A stretch of DNA of 64,000 bases from Armigeres subalbatus (GCF_024139115.2 NC_085141.1:223744307-223808306); one strand, 5' to 3'. Shown: positions 34,374 through 46,392, counted from the first letter of the stretch. The notes: generated from the sequence alone by a model not told the origin. Numbers and translations are program-made.

Positions 34374-36560
34374 TTGTACACAAATATGTTCAAGCTCCTT
34401 AGACTAAAGCATCGTCTGCAGCGGAACGTGTGGAACAATTGTCCATTACTCCTGCGTTGGTTTACACCGTTGGAGCCATCCGTATACGACAGTGAAAAAA
34501 ACACAATGAAGGCATTACGTGAATTGCTGATCCGTACTGATTCTATGGACACGCGTCTGATGAAAATCTTCGCATGATCAAAAAATCACTGTATGGCAAT
34601 CATCAGTCGAAAACCAGCAATAATTCGCATCAACAAACGACATTCCTGCAAGGTATCGACCAGCTTACCTTGGATGATGCTGACCCAGTAAATTGTTCAA
34701 GATCCTGCGATGAAACTTCTTTTTTCGAAGTGTTGGATGAAGTTAACAGCTCAATCGCGTATCTTCCGGAGAAGTTCATCATCGGAGCAAACAAACGCGT
34801 TCAAATAATTGATAATCCACCCAAGACCTAGAACAACCTCAACCCACCCCGAATGAATATTTCAACAGCAGCATCTGCTTCTCATAAATCAATGCGGCCG
34901 TCCACCAGCGCAGATTCAGTCAGCACGCGATTTGGTCAAAGCAATATTGGCTTCAACAATTTCGAAGCGTCAGGTGATTCTTCGGCGCAAGCCAACGGAA
35001 GTAAGACTAAACCTAGAAATTCAGGTTTGAAAGTTGTCAATAGTGATCTCCACGCCAACGATCTCGAGTCTTTCTATGTAACACCCTTCGAATCAGATCA
35101 AAGCAAAGAGGACGTAAAAATTTACGCCTCCGACATTTCGAATGCACACCCGTCCTTAATAAAAGTGACAAAACTAGTTCCTCGAGGCAAAAACATAGCA
35201 GATCTTTCTTTCGTATCTTTTAAAATAACAGTTTGTAGACCATTTTCAAACGTTATCAGCGACGCATGGTATTGGCCGGAAGGGGTTACTGTACGCCTTT
35301 CGATTTGAATAAAAAAAATGGATCTTTTGTAGTCTTCCGAACAACTCTTAAACAGCAAAATCTCCACCGAATAGAATCAGCTCTCCTCAGCAGGATGCAC
35401 AACATACAGCACTTTGGAAGCCCCGGAGCCTCCCATTACAGTCGAGACCTTCCAGCCAGCGCTCATCAGTCATCCTGGTCCTGCGTATGGGTCCGCCATA
35501 AGGGGCTTCCAGCCTGTGCAATCAGGCAAGTATTATCCGATTACGAACACTGCTCGCTCTGAAGACATTTACTCCCGCAGCTCCAATATCACCGATTTGG
35601 CTCCAATTTCCCACCACCCAGGACGCATGACAGAAAGCACTTTGGAAGCGACAATGCAGCCGTCCTGGTCCTGTGTTTTGGTCAGACAGAAGGGGCTTCC
35701 AGATCGCGTTACCAGGCAAGTACGATCCAATCAAGGACACCACTCGCCCTGAAGACATTTCCTCAACAGCTCAACAACCGGGACGCCTGATAATAAGCCC
35801 TTTGGAAATCCCGAAACCTCCCATCACAGTCCTGACCATCCAGCCAGCGTTCAACAGTCGTCCTGGTCCTGTGAATGGGTTAGGTGGTAAGGGCTTGCAT
35901 AATCTGGCAAGTGCGGTTTAAGTGAGAACACTGCCCGTCCTGAAAACATATTCATACCCAGCAGCACTTACATCTCCAACTCAACACGTCGCAACACCAC
36001 CGAAGCTCGTCATCCACGGCGCGCAATGACCCCCATGCAAATAATGCAACAACTTCCGCAAACGTTTTGTTGTACTACCAAAACGTTGGTGGAATCAACA
36101 GTTCACTTGCCGATTATAAATTGGCAGTCAGCGATAGGTGTTACGACATTTAGGCTTTTTTCCGAAACCTGACTCAACAAGAAAACCACATCGAATTTGT
36201 TATTTGATGCATCATACTCCGTGTACAGACAAGATCGCTCGCTGTCAAATAGCCGTAAACTCACCGGGGGCGGCGTCCTGCTAGCTGTTCGTTCAAGCAT
36301 TAAGTCGCGTAAGCTGGATCCTCCACCCAGCTTAGAAGTTGAGCAAATATGGGACGCTATTTCTACCTACGCTATTTCTATCTCTTTTTCCGGTTTCCTC
36401 TCGATCCTTCATCAGTCAAACATCACGTGAGTTACTTGATGCATTCAGTACTGCTGGCCTCGGACAAATGAGACATCGAAAACGAGAACAATCGCATTCT
36501 CGATCTATACTTCGTTAGCAATGAACTTTGTACAGATTGCACAGCTCAACAAGCCTTCTC
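34374..36560 (+). pseudogene. Decayed CR1-like LINE: ORF1 and endonuclease remnants
   Basis: Plus-strand remains of a non-LTR retrotransposon. The ORF1-like part ends near 35,290 with TKLVPRGKNIADLSFVSFK and YWPEGVTVR, which I know from the ORF1 C-terminus of CR1/L2-like insect LINEs. A Pro-rich tandem repeat follows at 35,408-35,930. The endonuclease begins near 36,065 with LYYQNVGGINSSLADYKLA. It continues with YSVYRQDRSLSNSRKLTGGG at 36,215-36,275 and ends with NENNRILDLYFVSNELC at 36,477-36,530. Text between the last two is missing. Frameshifts and stops occur throughout, and no RT follows. The copy is dead. Clade placement is tentative. Confidence 0.7.
35408..35935 (+). repeat. Triplicated Pro-rich coding repeat in the CR1-like LINE
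   Basis: Copies begin near 35,408, 35,638 and 35,798 with (G)CACTTTGGAAG or CCCTTTGGAAA. The unit encodes text like PEPPITVETFQPA...HPGPAYG...YYPI...R-ED-I. The middle copy has lost its first part. Confidence 0.75.
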
Positions 36561-36600
36561 GATGCTCACACGATGTAGTACAGTGTAAACGGTTTTGCGT

Positions 36601-36884
36601 AGAGTCCCTCGCTGGAACTCGAACGATGATCAATCGCCTCATAATCTGTTGTGAGCCGCTCTTATCATGAAGAGCAGACGCTCGATCAGATTTGCACCTC
36701 CGGAGAGCAGCAAACCCCCCTTTCCTGTCAGCATACGACCATTCTTCGGTTACCCGATCTTCCCTAAGGTTATTCGTACTGCGGTCTGCACCACGGAAAG
36801 TAGGGATAGGAGTTGCTGGATAAGATGCTAAGGACCGCGAAATCGAGTCTATTTCATTCCTTCAGGTACGCGAAGTACCAATGC
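36601..36884 (-). mobile_element. Fragment of the RTE LINE 5' region
   Basis: The minus strand matches the 5' untranslated part of the RTE LINE at about 49,010-49,320. It starts CATTGGTACTTCGCGTACCT and includes CAGCAACTCCTATCCCTAC, TGGTCGTATGCTGACAGG and CCAGCGAGGGACTCTA. It is diverged and lacks coding sequence. It abuts the end of the CR1-like endonuclease remnant. Confidence 0.85.
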
Positions 36885-38304
36885 ACACTGGATCAAAAGC
36901 TTCCAAAACGTGCGTTTTTCAGTTTTTGGTGTCTTCAGAAGAGTTGAAGGATATTTCTTGGGCTTCATTTTTGAAAAGAAAACATCAATGATTTATCCTT
37001 CTTGAAGGGCGGTATGGAATAAAAAATTAGGCAGATGTACAAACCCGTTGGTTGTCCTCTGCAATGTTATAGAGAATGTGAATTGGAACATCTTTTCTGA
37101 AGACACTATATTCGAATAACGGTTTAATAACGAGTTAGAGCAAGTGTTGTATGAATGTCCGTAAAAATCATATTTTGAGCATTACATTTTTAAACTTGAT
37201 TTTAGCAGTATGTTTTTTTTCTAGAAAGTTGTTAATAATGACAATCTTGACACCCAGGGACGGGAATGGTTGACATTTCTTTTTACCATTCATTCTTTCA
37301 TGCAATAACAGAAAAAACATAACCACGGCAGCCGCAGCAGCAGCCACACCAAGCAGACGACAGTCAAGGTTTTTTTCTATTTTCACTCCCGACAATTATT
37401 GCTCTTTTCACAATTGTTTAGCTTTCTGTGATAATTCTTCTCTCCCCGTTATCGAACTTCGCACTGTCAACCGCTTTGAGACGATGATGAAAACAAACTA
37501 TTTTTATTGTTGACTATCGAATTTGCTGACTGTCAGATGCAAGGCCAATCAAAATAAGGTATTTCAAAATAAATATTGTATGGAAAAATTAGATAACCTT
37601 ACTCTGCAGTAACCTTGACGCACTGCGAAATCGAGTGCGAGATTCGACTGTGATAATCATTTATTCAGGGCAGGTCTAAATAGGAGTAAATGTCGCAATA
37701 ATGTTTTCGTACAATAATTTCACAACGTATAACCGTTTTTGGTGGGAAATATTCATTTCATTACTCCTTGCTCATTTAGAGGTAAGAACGAATAAATAAG
37801 TACCTACGGATAGCACACCTTCTAGGCTTTGCGCCACATGTAATTAAACTCGATTCTGTGCTGTTTGCACTGCGCACAAGTCGAAACAAAAAATCTCATG
37901 CAAATGCTGACCGCACGCCGGCACGACTCTAACGTAGCAGCAAACAAACAGTTTGCCTCATCGGCAAAAAAAATGTCACGATGTCGCGTACATTTTTTTG
38001 GAAAACTGTTTCGGCTTGTTTGGTGCATGAAATTTGACTGGATAAAATGTAAATATTCGCATAATCAGAGTGTTTTAATGTACATTTCCCAACACTGGAC
38101 ACCATGATGATCTATCTTGACACTTGTCAAAGTTATTGAGGAATCAAATAGTCAATTTTCACATCAACTTACCATGAAAAGCGGCAAGCCAAAGATTCAA
38201 CCATCTGAAAGATTCAATTTTAAGCTAGTGAATGCACAATGTTTTGTTTTGTTCCGTTTGTTAGTTTGAATCAATTTGAAATAGTTCGTAATGTACGTTT
38301 TTCA
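36885..38304. other. No gene recognised
   Basis: About 1.4 kb with short frames only. A GCAGCCGCAGCAGCAGCC stretch near 37,328-37,345 gives a local Ala run in one minus frame. Confidence 0.45.
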
Positions 38305-38521
38305 GTAGAGTAACTGTACCAGTTTTGCCAATGTTACTAATTTGGCAAGTTTCTCGCATAACTCTGAAAATAAAGCCGAGGGTTTCATTAGCTGTAACAG
38401 GAGATATATCCCTTACGCTTCTTCGCTGTGGAAACTGATCGATAGTTCTTGGAAAACATGCATTTTTAAGGTTTGGCCAAATTAGGCACTAAGGTGGCCA
38501 AAACCGGTACACCTACCCTAC
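38305..38521. mobile_element. MITE, TAGGGTAGGTGTACC family, copy 2
   Basis: The left end GTAGAGTAACTGTACCAG pairs imperfectly with the right end CCGGTACACCTACCCTAC. Further in, TTTTGCCAA and TTGGCCAAA also pair. Same terminal motif as 10,219-10,700. Confidence 0.65.
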
Positions 38522-38536
38522 AACTGTTACGTAAAC

Positions 38537-38698
38537 AATTCTCGCTTAACTTTTCAAAAGGACCTAAGTAACATTTTTTTCATGAATTAATATGAATAGC
38601 GCAATCAACAGAACAACATGAAAGCTATTGATTGCAGTATTCAAATTAATTCATGAAAAAATGTTACTTAGGTCCTTTTGAAAAGTTAAGCGAGAATT
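38537..38698. mobile_element. Palindromic MITE with ~62-bp arms
   Basis: AATTCTCGCTTAACTTTTCA at 38,537 is matched by its reverse complement ending at 38,698. The arms continue through AAAGGACCTAAGTAACATTT and CATGAATTAAT with almost no mismatch. The loop is about 40 bp. A related half copy lies at 2,896-2,990. Confidence 0.9.
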
Positions 38699-38867
38699 AA
38701 AAGGTGGCAAACTTGATCGGTTATTTATTGCATAGTGACCAAGGTTGAAATATGTCAAAGTCAATGCAGTGAAAAACGTGGATCATAGCATATTCTCCGG
38801 TCAATCACATCGCCGCCGTGACTGCGACTGAGAGACAGTCAAAAAATCATTCCAACACCAACCATTC

Positions 38868-39015
38868 AATAGGCCTTTTCACGAGACGTTTAAAAACAGC
38901 TGATTTTATCGTCAATTGACAGTTCTTCTATGAAGGTGACAGCTTCGGGCTTGCGGGCCTGTGCAGCGGTTGTAAACAAGTGCAGTCTCGGCAGTGTCAC
39001 ATGAAAAGGCCTATT
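38868..39015. mobile_element. MITE, AATAGGCCTTTTCA family
   Basis: AATAGGCCTTTTCACGAGAC at the left pairs with GTCACATGAAAAGGCCTATT at the right, about 18 of 20. Interior non-coding, 148 bp in total. Confidence 0.8.
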
Positions 39016-39659
39016 TAGCATTCACCCAACACAAGCCGCTCTGACAGGCTGCTCAGTTCGTGCGTTACCGCATGAATGTGAGTGGCCCATTTAAACGCGT
39101 GATGAATTTTAGTCATTTGCTGGGTGGATGTGTAGGGAGAGTGCTAGCAACATCATTTTTAAATGCTTGCTTTATTGGTAGAAATGAATGTTTTGGCTAG
39201 TTTTATGTACGAAACACGATGCTGATACCTGTTGCTTGTCATCTGGTGCAGCAGAACTACAATTTGTCAAGAGGCTCGCTCTAGCGAAGCGACTGAAGTA
39301 AATTTTAGTCGTTAAGGGGTCCATTACTAGCACTCACTCTCTATATACGTACTATGGTCCCCCCATTTGATTTACATGTTCCATGGTCTGCCTCTGATGC
39401 GATGTCCCGCTGGGTTCCAGTCTAATGCTTGTTTACAGATTTCGTTTCCGCCCCCACGTAGAGTGTGGCGTGGCCGACCGAGCCCCACTTCCGATCCCGA
39501 ATTTTCTGTTGCGTTCTGTTCCGTATTTAGTGTTTGTAAATCGTTAGGTCAGCGCTTGACTGTGGACGGTTGGAACTAAGGATCTTAACTGTGTCAAAAT
39601 TGGGGAAGGGTCGTTTCGAAAGCCATTTGGCCGAATGCCACTAACCCGAAAGTTGTTTG

Positions 39660-39909
39660 TGTAGGAATATCAGGTAGTGTGCGACGCTTCGCTGTAGATC
39701 GAAGATGGATATGAAGCGGGCGCCGGTTAGTTGTAGTTGCTCTTTGGTATATATTAAGAAATATTGTTATGGATGTATTGTATATACCTATTGTTGAATA
39801 AAGAGAACTGCAGCTGCTGGCAGAAGTATCAGTCAGCAGCCTGCCGTGGTATAGAGAGGGAACTCTAGTTGTTATTCTTAGTGAGGGGGTTCCCTTCCTA
39901 TGGCCAACA
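39660..39909 (+). mobile_element. Solo LTR, copia-like
   Basis: 250 bp from TGTAGGAATATCAGG to TATGGCCAACA, flanked by the perfect 5-bp target duplication GTTTG at 39,655-39,659 and 39,910-39,914. It contains a GAATAAAG polyadenylation-like signal at about 39,796. TGT...ACA ends, small size and a 5-bp TSD fit a Ty1/copia LTR left after recombination between two LTRs. Strand was inferred from AATAAA. Confidence 0.8.
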
Positions 39910-40114
39910 GTTTGGACGAATATACCATTTGGCCGAACAGACTATTAGGCTGATAGTCATTTGACCGAAAGGGTCGTTTGGCCGAAAGGGTAATTTTGCC
40001 AAAAGGGTCGTTTGGCCGAAATGGTCATTTTTCCGAAAGGGTCATTTGGCCGAAAGGGTCATTAGGCTGAAAGGATCATTTAGCCGAATAGGACATTTGG
40101 CTGAATAGGTCATT

Positions 40115-40485
40115 CGTCAAGTGAGAAATTAGGAGTAAGAAGAGAAACGTCTCAATTCTTATTTCTCATTTCTCACTTTTCACTGTAAAAATTGAGAAGC
40201 GCGAAGTGAGTAGTGAGACGCCTCAGTACTCACTTCGCATTTCTCACTTTTGACAGCGAGAAGTGAGAAATGAACTTACTGTGAAAAGTGAGTAGTGCGA
40301 AGTGGATAGTGAGACGTCTCACTACTCTACTCACTTCGCACTACTCACTTTTTACAGCGAGAAGTGAGAAGTGAGACGCCTCACTTTTTACTCCTCATTT
40401 CGCACTACTCACTTTTTACAGTTAAAAGAGAAAAATGAAGTGGGAGAAGTTAAACGTCTCTCTTCTCATTACTAATTTATCACTT
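40115..40485. repeat. Core of alternating palindromes
   Basis: Repeats of GTGAGAAGTGAG and its complement meet at two kinds of symmetry centre: GAGACGTCTC/GAGACGCCTC and TTTTTACAGCGAG/CACTGTAAAAA. At least three of the first kind and four of the second are visible. Confidence 0.8.
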
Positions 40486-40815
40486 TTCAAATGACCTATT
40501 CGGCTAAACGACCCTTTCGGCTAAACGACCCTTTCGGCCAAACGACCTTTCAGCAAAACGACCCTTTCGGCCTAATGACCCTTTCGGCCAAACGACCCTT
40601 TCGGCCAAATGATGACAAAATAATACAAATGGCTTTCGGCCGAATAAGTTTCGGCCAAACGACCCTTCCCCATCAAAAATTGTCCCTACTTCGCAAAGTG
40701 TTGCATTTTGCCCGTTTCGCGCGTTATTTTTAATGGCATCGTTTCTGCTGATTTTGTCGCTGTAGTTTGTTTTGAGTTTGATATGAAAAGCACCTTTTGA
40801 GAAAATCTTTCAAAT

Positions 40816-41890
40816 GATTAATCCACCTAAAAGTGAGATAAAAATTTTACTTATCCATCGAAACTAGATATGAGCCTAGTGACTTCAGGAAAGTTGTAAC
40901 GGATGGTATTTCAAGCCACTTTGCCAAAGACACCCCATATTTAAGGTACGAAATATGTGACATTTTCTGTGTAAGGTCCCTAAAATCAGTTTTTGGACCA
41001 TAACTTTTTTTCTATGTTTCAGGCGTTTTTACCACCTTCTACAAAGTTGTTTGGCTAACAAAAATACAAGTTTTTGTGGAACACCGCAAAGCTCGATGTC
41101 TCAAAATTGAAAAATTATTCAAAAAATGTGTTTTTTCTGTTTTTGACCCTTCCTTCGGAAGTGTCTATAATTTCACTTTGCATGCGTTACGCAGGTGTGT
41201 TACGTATTAATCTATCAAGAAATCTCGTGAATTATTAAATAAAATGTAAGGTATTTGAAACAAATTCACTTTGAAAAAATCTTCTCAGAAAAGCAAAAAC
41301 GTAAAAATTGAAAGGGATTTCAAAAATTTTTTCAGTGGAAGCTAGATAGCAAATGTAAGCATGTTTTGAGACACTGATAGATCACTTGTATGCATGTATG
41401 TGTGCGTACGTGTGCAAATTCTGAAATTTACCACCATAAAAATCTCGCTCATTTTAAAGGTATTGAACAAGTTTAGTTTTACCAAATTATGCATCCATAA
41501 GGCGAAATATATGTTATTATTGATCGCTATTGAGTTTCGCTCAAATCAATGACTGATATAGTTAGTTCTGGATTAACTAATATCGAGGTCTCTGGAAATT
41601 ACGGGTACAATATATGCAACCTGCGTTACGATTGTTACTAACCATGTCACAATAGTTATTCAATCCGACGATCGCCTTATAGATAGGCAGCATGAAGTAC
41701 AGTACGTTATCATTCGTTGAGTTGTCACTCAACCCATGACATCCGCCTTTGGGTAGGCAATTATTTTGTCACTTTCACGGTAAATCGCCGTGGGAAGCTG
41801 AGTAGATTTATCTCGTTTTAAATACTGGACTCTGGAAAAAATTCCTTATAACTAAGGAAGGGTCAAAATCTCACTGTAGGTGGATTAATC
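40816..41890. mobile_element. Inverted-repeat element, GATTAATCCACCTA ends
   Basis: GATTAATCCACCTAAAAGTGAGAT at the left pairs with the complement of 41,868-41,890 at about 20 of 23 positions. The 1.07-kb interior is AT-rich and non-coding. It could be one element or two older pieces. Confidence 0.6.
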
Positions 41891-41959
41891 TGGGTTTTTT
41901 TAGAATCGTGTAACTAGTTCCGGCGTAAAACGGCGCACACAACTGTTTAGCATACTGCC

Positions 41960-42137
41960 AGGCTTCTAAGCCAAATTACCATTTTTGCATTCGTATAGCA
42001 TGAGGCTAACACGATGATACTTTTATGCTCAGGGAAGTTGAGACAATTTCCAACCCGAAAATTTCCTAGACCCTATCCGGGAATCGAACCCAGCTACCCT
42101 CAGCATGGCCTTGCTTTGTAGCCGCGCATCTTACCGC
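41960..42137 (-). mobile_element. Feilai-like SINE, truncated copy 2
   Basis: The minus strand carries the B-box region GGTTCGATTCCCGG and about 180 bp of the same body as the copies at 7,616 and 45,647. Both ends are missing, including the last bases of the A-box side and the AAG tail. No target duplication. Confidence 0.88.
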
Positions 42138-45100
42138 AAAAACCATCATTGAGAATATTTCAACCTTTCTGTGCGCAATGTATTTCGAAATCAAAATTAT
42201 AGTCACGTACAACTTATCGGAAATAATCTGTTTCGTACCAGATAATCATGATAATGATTCGAGGTGGTTTGTTTTCAATGTTTTGCAGCTCAAACACCAC
42301 ACATGTGGATTGTTATACTTTTTTATACACAATCCATTTTAACTGTCCTCTTTCAGATGATTTCGATGGCAAAACCTGATTACAATAAAATTGCTTCCTT
42401 ATTAACGAATTGCAATGTACCTCGCTGGACATCACCACCGTCACCGTCATGATGGGGTGCTATCAGCGCTATCCCTGACACAGTGGTTATATTCTACGGG
42501 CGGTAGTTGGTTCGATCGAAGCATTTCGATTGGAGCAACAAATGGACTCTGGCGAAAAAAAAAACGCGATTGTTCCACGGTTCGCTGGACTAACGATAGG
42601 TTGTCATCCCACCGCAAAACAGCACATAAAACAAAATGAAGATATTTTAATCAGGTGGGTTGGCAACCTGAAACAGTCTCCCATCGCGAGCGACACCATC
42701 AGTATGCGAATGGAACAGCACTTTGTTTTGGATTGCTCGTCTCACTGGCTGGCTGGCTGGCTGATGAGAAAAATGGGTGTCGCAGTCCTAAAGAGCAGTG
42801 GGTGTAATTCAATTAAAAACCTATCAGAAGATCCAGACGTAATGCGAAACTGATCCGTATGATGGAATAGATTAGAATGAAAGAATGATTAGGCTTTGCG
42901 TTTTTGCACAGAAGAAATTCGAATGAATCGCGATATGAAAGTTATGTCGATATGATGTAAAGGTTATGAGCGTGAACCGTTAGACATCGAAAAAACTGGA
43001 ATCATTGCATGTTAAGTATTGGCGTTAAAAAAGAATGCATTAAGCTCTTTCATTAAATCTTTGATAGTAAAATTGAGATAAGGTATACGAAAAATATTAA
43101 ATTATATATCTCTTCTTGTAGCACGGTTGAGATTTTAACTTTGTGTTTGCATATAAGCATCAGGGTGTCTAAAAAAAATGCAGTGCATATTAAAAGTTAA
43201 TTATTCAAATTGAAAAATACAGACGGTTAGGAATGGTGCCGAACATTATGTTTAGGATTGATTTTTTTTTTCATTGTACTCTGGATTCTGTTTTTACACG
43301 ATTTACATTTTCTCAATTTTACGCTCATCCTAAATGTTAAACGTATATTAATTATCATGTGATTTTTCTTTGATTTTTTCTGGATTTTTTGAAACATGTT
43401 GCGAAGAGTTTGGTGGCAAACTGAAGTCACACGATCAAAAATACGAGCGAAAAAAAATCGTGTAAAAACAAAATCCTGTGTAGTTATATTTTCCTTCAAC
43501 TTTGTCCAACAGTTTGTTTTCGATTTACACTCGTTATGAAGTTTCAGAAATATATGAATGTTAATTCAATAAAAATTATACATGAAATCTACGTCGACCA
43601 CTCGATTTTACGGACGATGAAGAGCTACACACTAGGTAACTTGATCTAATAATCAATTACCTTTTTTTTTTAAGTGTGCACACCCTAGTGGTCACGTTTT
43701 TATCGTTGCACCTTGCAGCGCTGTAAACGAGCTGCATACTGTCGTTCGACATCATCCTTTCGATAAAGATGTCCACCCGTTGTTGTTTATACGCAGAATC
43801 CGGTTTGCTCGCGCAAAATGGTCCATTTTTCGGGTCATTTACTTTACGAAAACAAAATCCATTGGTCGAGTTGTCGTTGATAATGACCATGAATTGACGT
43901 TTTTTATGTGCGTCGGTTCAGTCGCTCGAAAATACACTCGTCGTATGTTGTTCTTCTCCATTACCGATTTTCCGAAAACCTCCCATCTATAGACTGTAGC
44001 AGATACTCGTCGTTCCTGCAGCGCTGGAGTAGAAACACACCACGGGCACGGATGCAGTTACGAAATTTTGTGCAACCTTGCACTTTACTGCCATTTAATG
44101 CTGCTCCGCGATGCTCGACCCTTACTCTAGTCTAGGCTAGGTGTTAGAGCTTGGGCCAAACAAAACCACCGCCGATGGATGGCGCAGAAATTCATCGCAT
44201 AGAATGTGTGCAGTCATTGCAGTGAGCTTGGAAAATGTCGCACTAGATTTTTGCTAGCAGTTAAAGTGAGTTTGAATTCCGCTGCGTCAGAGATACGGAT
44301 CCGATTGGAGAATCTTGGGAAAATTGCAACACATACCTGAGCGGTCTGCTAGATTAAGGTAATGGTACATGACAGCCTGAGTTTTTTTCACTTTTGTGTA
44401 AATGGACTAGTTGACGTTAATTGAAACCAATTGATCCTATCTCTTTGCAACGCTTATTTGAAAAACATTCAGATTTTGTAACTTTTGTGCCTTCACCTTA
44501 ATTCCTATAATGTCGCACAGTCCGAATGATCTGGTCATTGTAAGTAAAGCACTAATGACTAACCGGCAGCCGAGTTCGCACGTTGTCAATCACACCTGCC
44601 TGAGAGCATTGCACAAAGGCAGAGATGCCGGCGGTGATCGATCTCGCGGTAGATGTGTAAGTGCTCTTAGATGATCTTTCGCACTGATAGGCGGACGTGG
44701 AAGAATTTCCCTGGTAGTATGGAAAACTGCCATTTAAGGTTATTTTATGGTGTTGAATAACAATTGAGCTAGTGCTACTCTATGTAAATAATTGCTTGTT
44801 AATGCCAACGTTTCACGAAGGATTAAGTACGAGAAAATCCGGCGCTTTATGTTATCAATAGATGGATGGAAGGCCCATTAAATTTCTTATGATTTCACAC
44901 TTGAAATAACGGAATTGAAATCAGAACGTAAGCTCTATATAATTCTATATAACAGAGTTAATTTTATTGACATAATCAATGAAATTCCTTTGGATATTTT
45001 TTTATATTCCTCAATGCCCCACGTCATTGACTCCAATAAAGATTTATGTCGATCATCAATACCAATTTCCTCTTCCACCAATCACCGTTCGAATCTAATC

Positions 45101-45634
45101 ACCCGACGAATCCTACAAAGATGTCCGAAATTCGTCGAGCAGCGAAAAATATTGCGTCACACTCCGTAAAGAGTTCTATCGGTCGGTAGCACTTCAATCG
45201 CCGCCAAAGCTCTCCACAGGAAGCCATCACGCCACCAAAAACAAAACAAAAAAGAAGAACTCAATTAAAAGGTTTCGGGTCAGTGTAGCATCCCTTCGTC
45301 ATTGTGATCTTGCCGGCGAGGTGGGAATGGCTTTGGCGGTGAGACGATGGTCCAGAATGATATTGGTTCCAGCTATCAGCCACTGACTTCACGTTGGTGG
45401 CGCGGCGCTGTTAGTTAGTTGAGTAATCTATTTACGGCAGCCAAATAAAGTTCCTCTAAAGAATTATAAAAACTGCATAGAAAACTAGAAATTTGCTTAT
45501 AGATAAAATTGAGTAAAAAATATTACTATACCTAACTATAATTTTCTTAAACAAATCAAAATTTGCCATTTAAATTGAATCAAAAGTTGGATTTTGTTTT
45601 GGAAGTTTTTACTTTTATCATTGCAGTTTGGTTT
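42138..45634. other. No gene recognised
   Basis: About 3.5 kb. Overlapping frames of 70 to 107 codons occur at 42,264-42,853, 43,227-44,135 and 44,915-45,169 without recognisable domains. GC content is a little higher around 43,700-44,300 and 45,170-45,420. A host exon cannot be excluded, but none can be supported. Confidence 0.45.
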
Positions 45635-45646
45635 ATGTAAATAGCT

Positions 45647-45942
45647 TCTTCTTCTTATTATTATTATTGGCATTACATCCCCACACTGGGACAGAGCCGC
45701 CTCGCAGCTTAGTGTTCATTAAGCACTTCCACAGTTATTAACTGCGAGGTTTCTAAGCCAAGTTACCATTTTTGCATTTGTATATCATGAGGCTAACACG
45801 ATGGTACTTTTATGCCCAGGGAAGTCGAGACAACTTCCAATCCGAAAATGGCCTAGACCGGCACCGGGAATCGAACCCAGCCACCCTCAGCATGGCCTTG
45901 CTTTGTAGCCGCGCGTCTTACCACACGGCTAAGGAGGGCCCC
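45647..45942 (-). mobile_element. tRNA-derived SINE, Feilai-like, copy 3
   Basis: A complete copy on the minus strand. It has an A-box-like TTAGCCGTGTGGTAAGACGCG and the B-box GGTTCGATTCC, with a tail of AATAATAAGAAGAAGAAG. It is flanked by the perfect 12-bp target duplication ATGTAAATAGCT at 45,635-45,646 and 45,943-45,954. Confidence 0.92.
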
Positions 45943-46392
45943 ATGTAAATAGCTATTTTTTTAAATGTTCATATTTTTAAAAAAATTATATTTATATTTT
46001 TTATTCATATTTTTTAAAATTCTTATTTATTTATTGGATTTTTTTAAATTTTCTATTGAACGTTTTCATTTTATTCAAATTTTTACCGGCTGGCATTCAC
46101 GAAGACCCAAACTCGTGCAGCCATGAGACAGCACAGAAAACTAACGGTAGTTGACAGCTTGAAAGATAATTCATAAACTTTATCAACCCATAAACTGCGA
46201 CGGGTTCTGCATTCTCCAATCGAATGCTGCGTGGTTCTGACAGAGAATCGATCGAAGGGAAGCATGTTGTTGTTGCGTTGGCTTCCCATGGCGCGCCGGA
46301 ATAGGGTCATTGGTTTGAGCACCTTGCTTCATTCCCATGCTATGTTCAAGGGTTTAGACATATCGCTTTGTTGATAATTTGAAGTGACAGAT

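Larger units (their letters stand above)
39595..40682. mobile_element. Foldback element with tandem-repeat arms, GGCCGAAAGGGTC type
   Basis: Ends CAAAATTGGGGAAGGGTCG and its near reverse complement bound the element. The left arm (to about 40,110) has about a dozen copies of the 17-bp unit GGGTCGTTTGGCCGAAA, with variants. The right arm (40,488-40,675) has the reverse complement. The centre, 40,115-40,485, is made of GTGAGAAGTGAG palindromes. A 250-bp solo LTR interrupts the left arm. Confidence 0.88.

Noticed and set aside
38537..38698. Candidate microRNA precursor
   Set aside because: The long near-perfect palindrome has transposon-like ends and a related half copy at 2,896. This fits a MITE better.
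44350..44500. Possible MITE with TAAGGTAATGGTAC ends
   Set aside because: Only about 10 of 14 end positions pair and nothing extends the match.
45860..45940. tRNA gene on the minus strand
   Set aside because: It has A- and B-box-like words but is the head of a SINE, with a matching body at three loci and TSDs.
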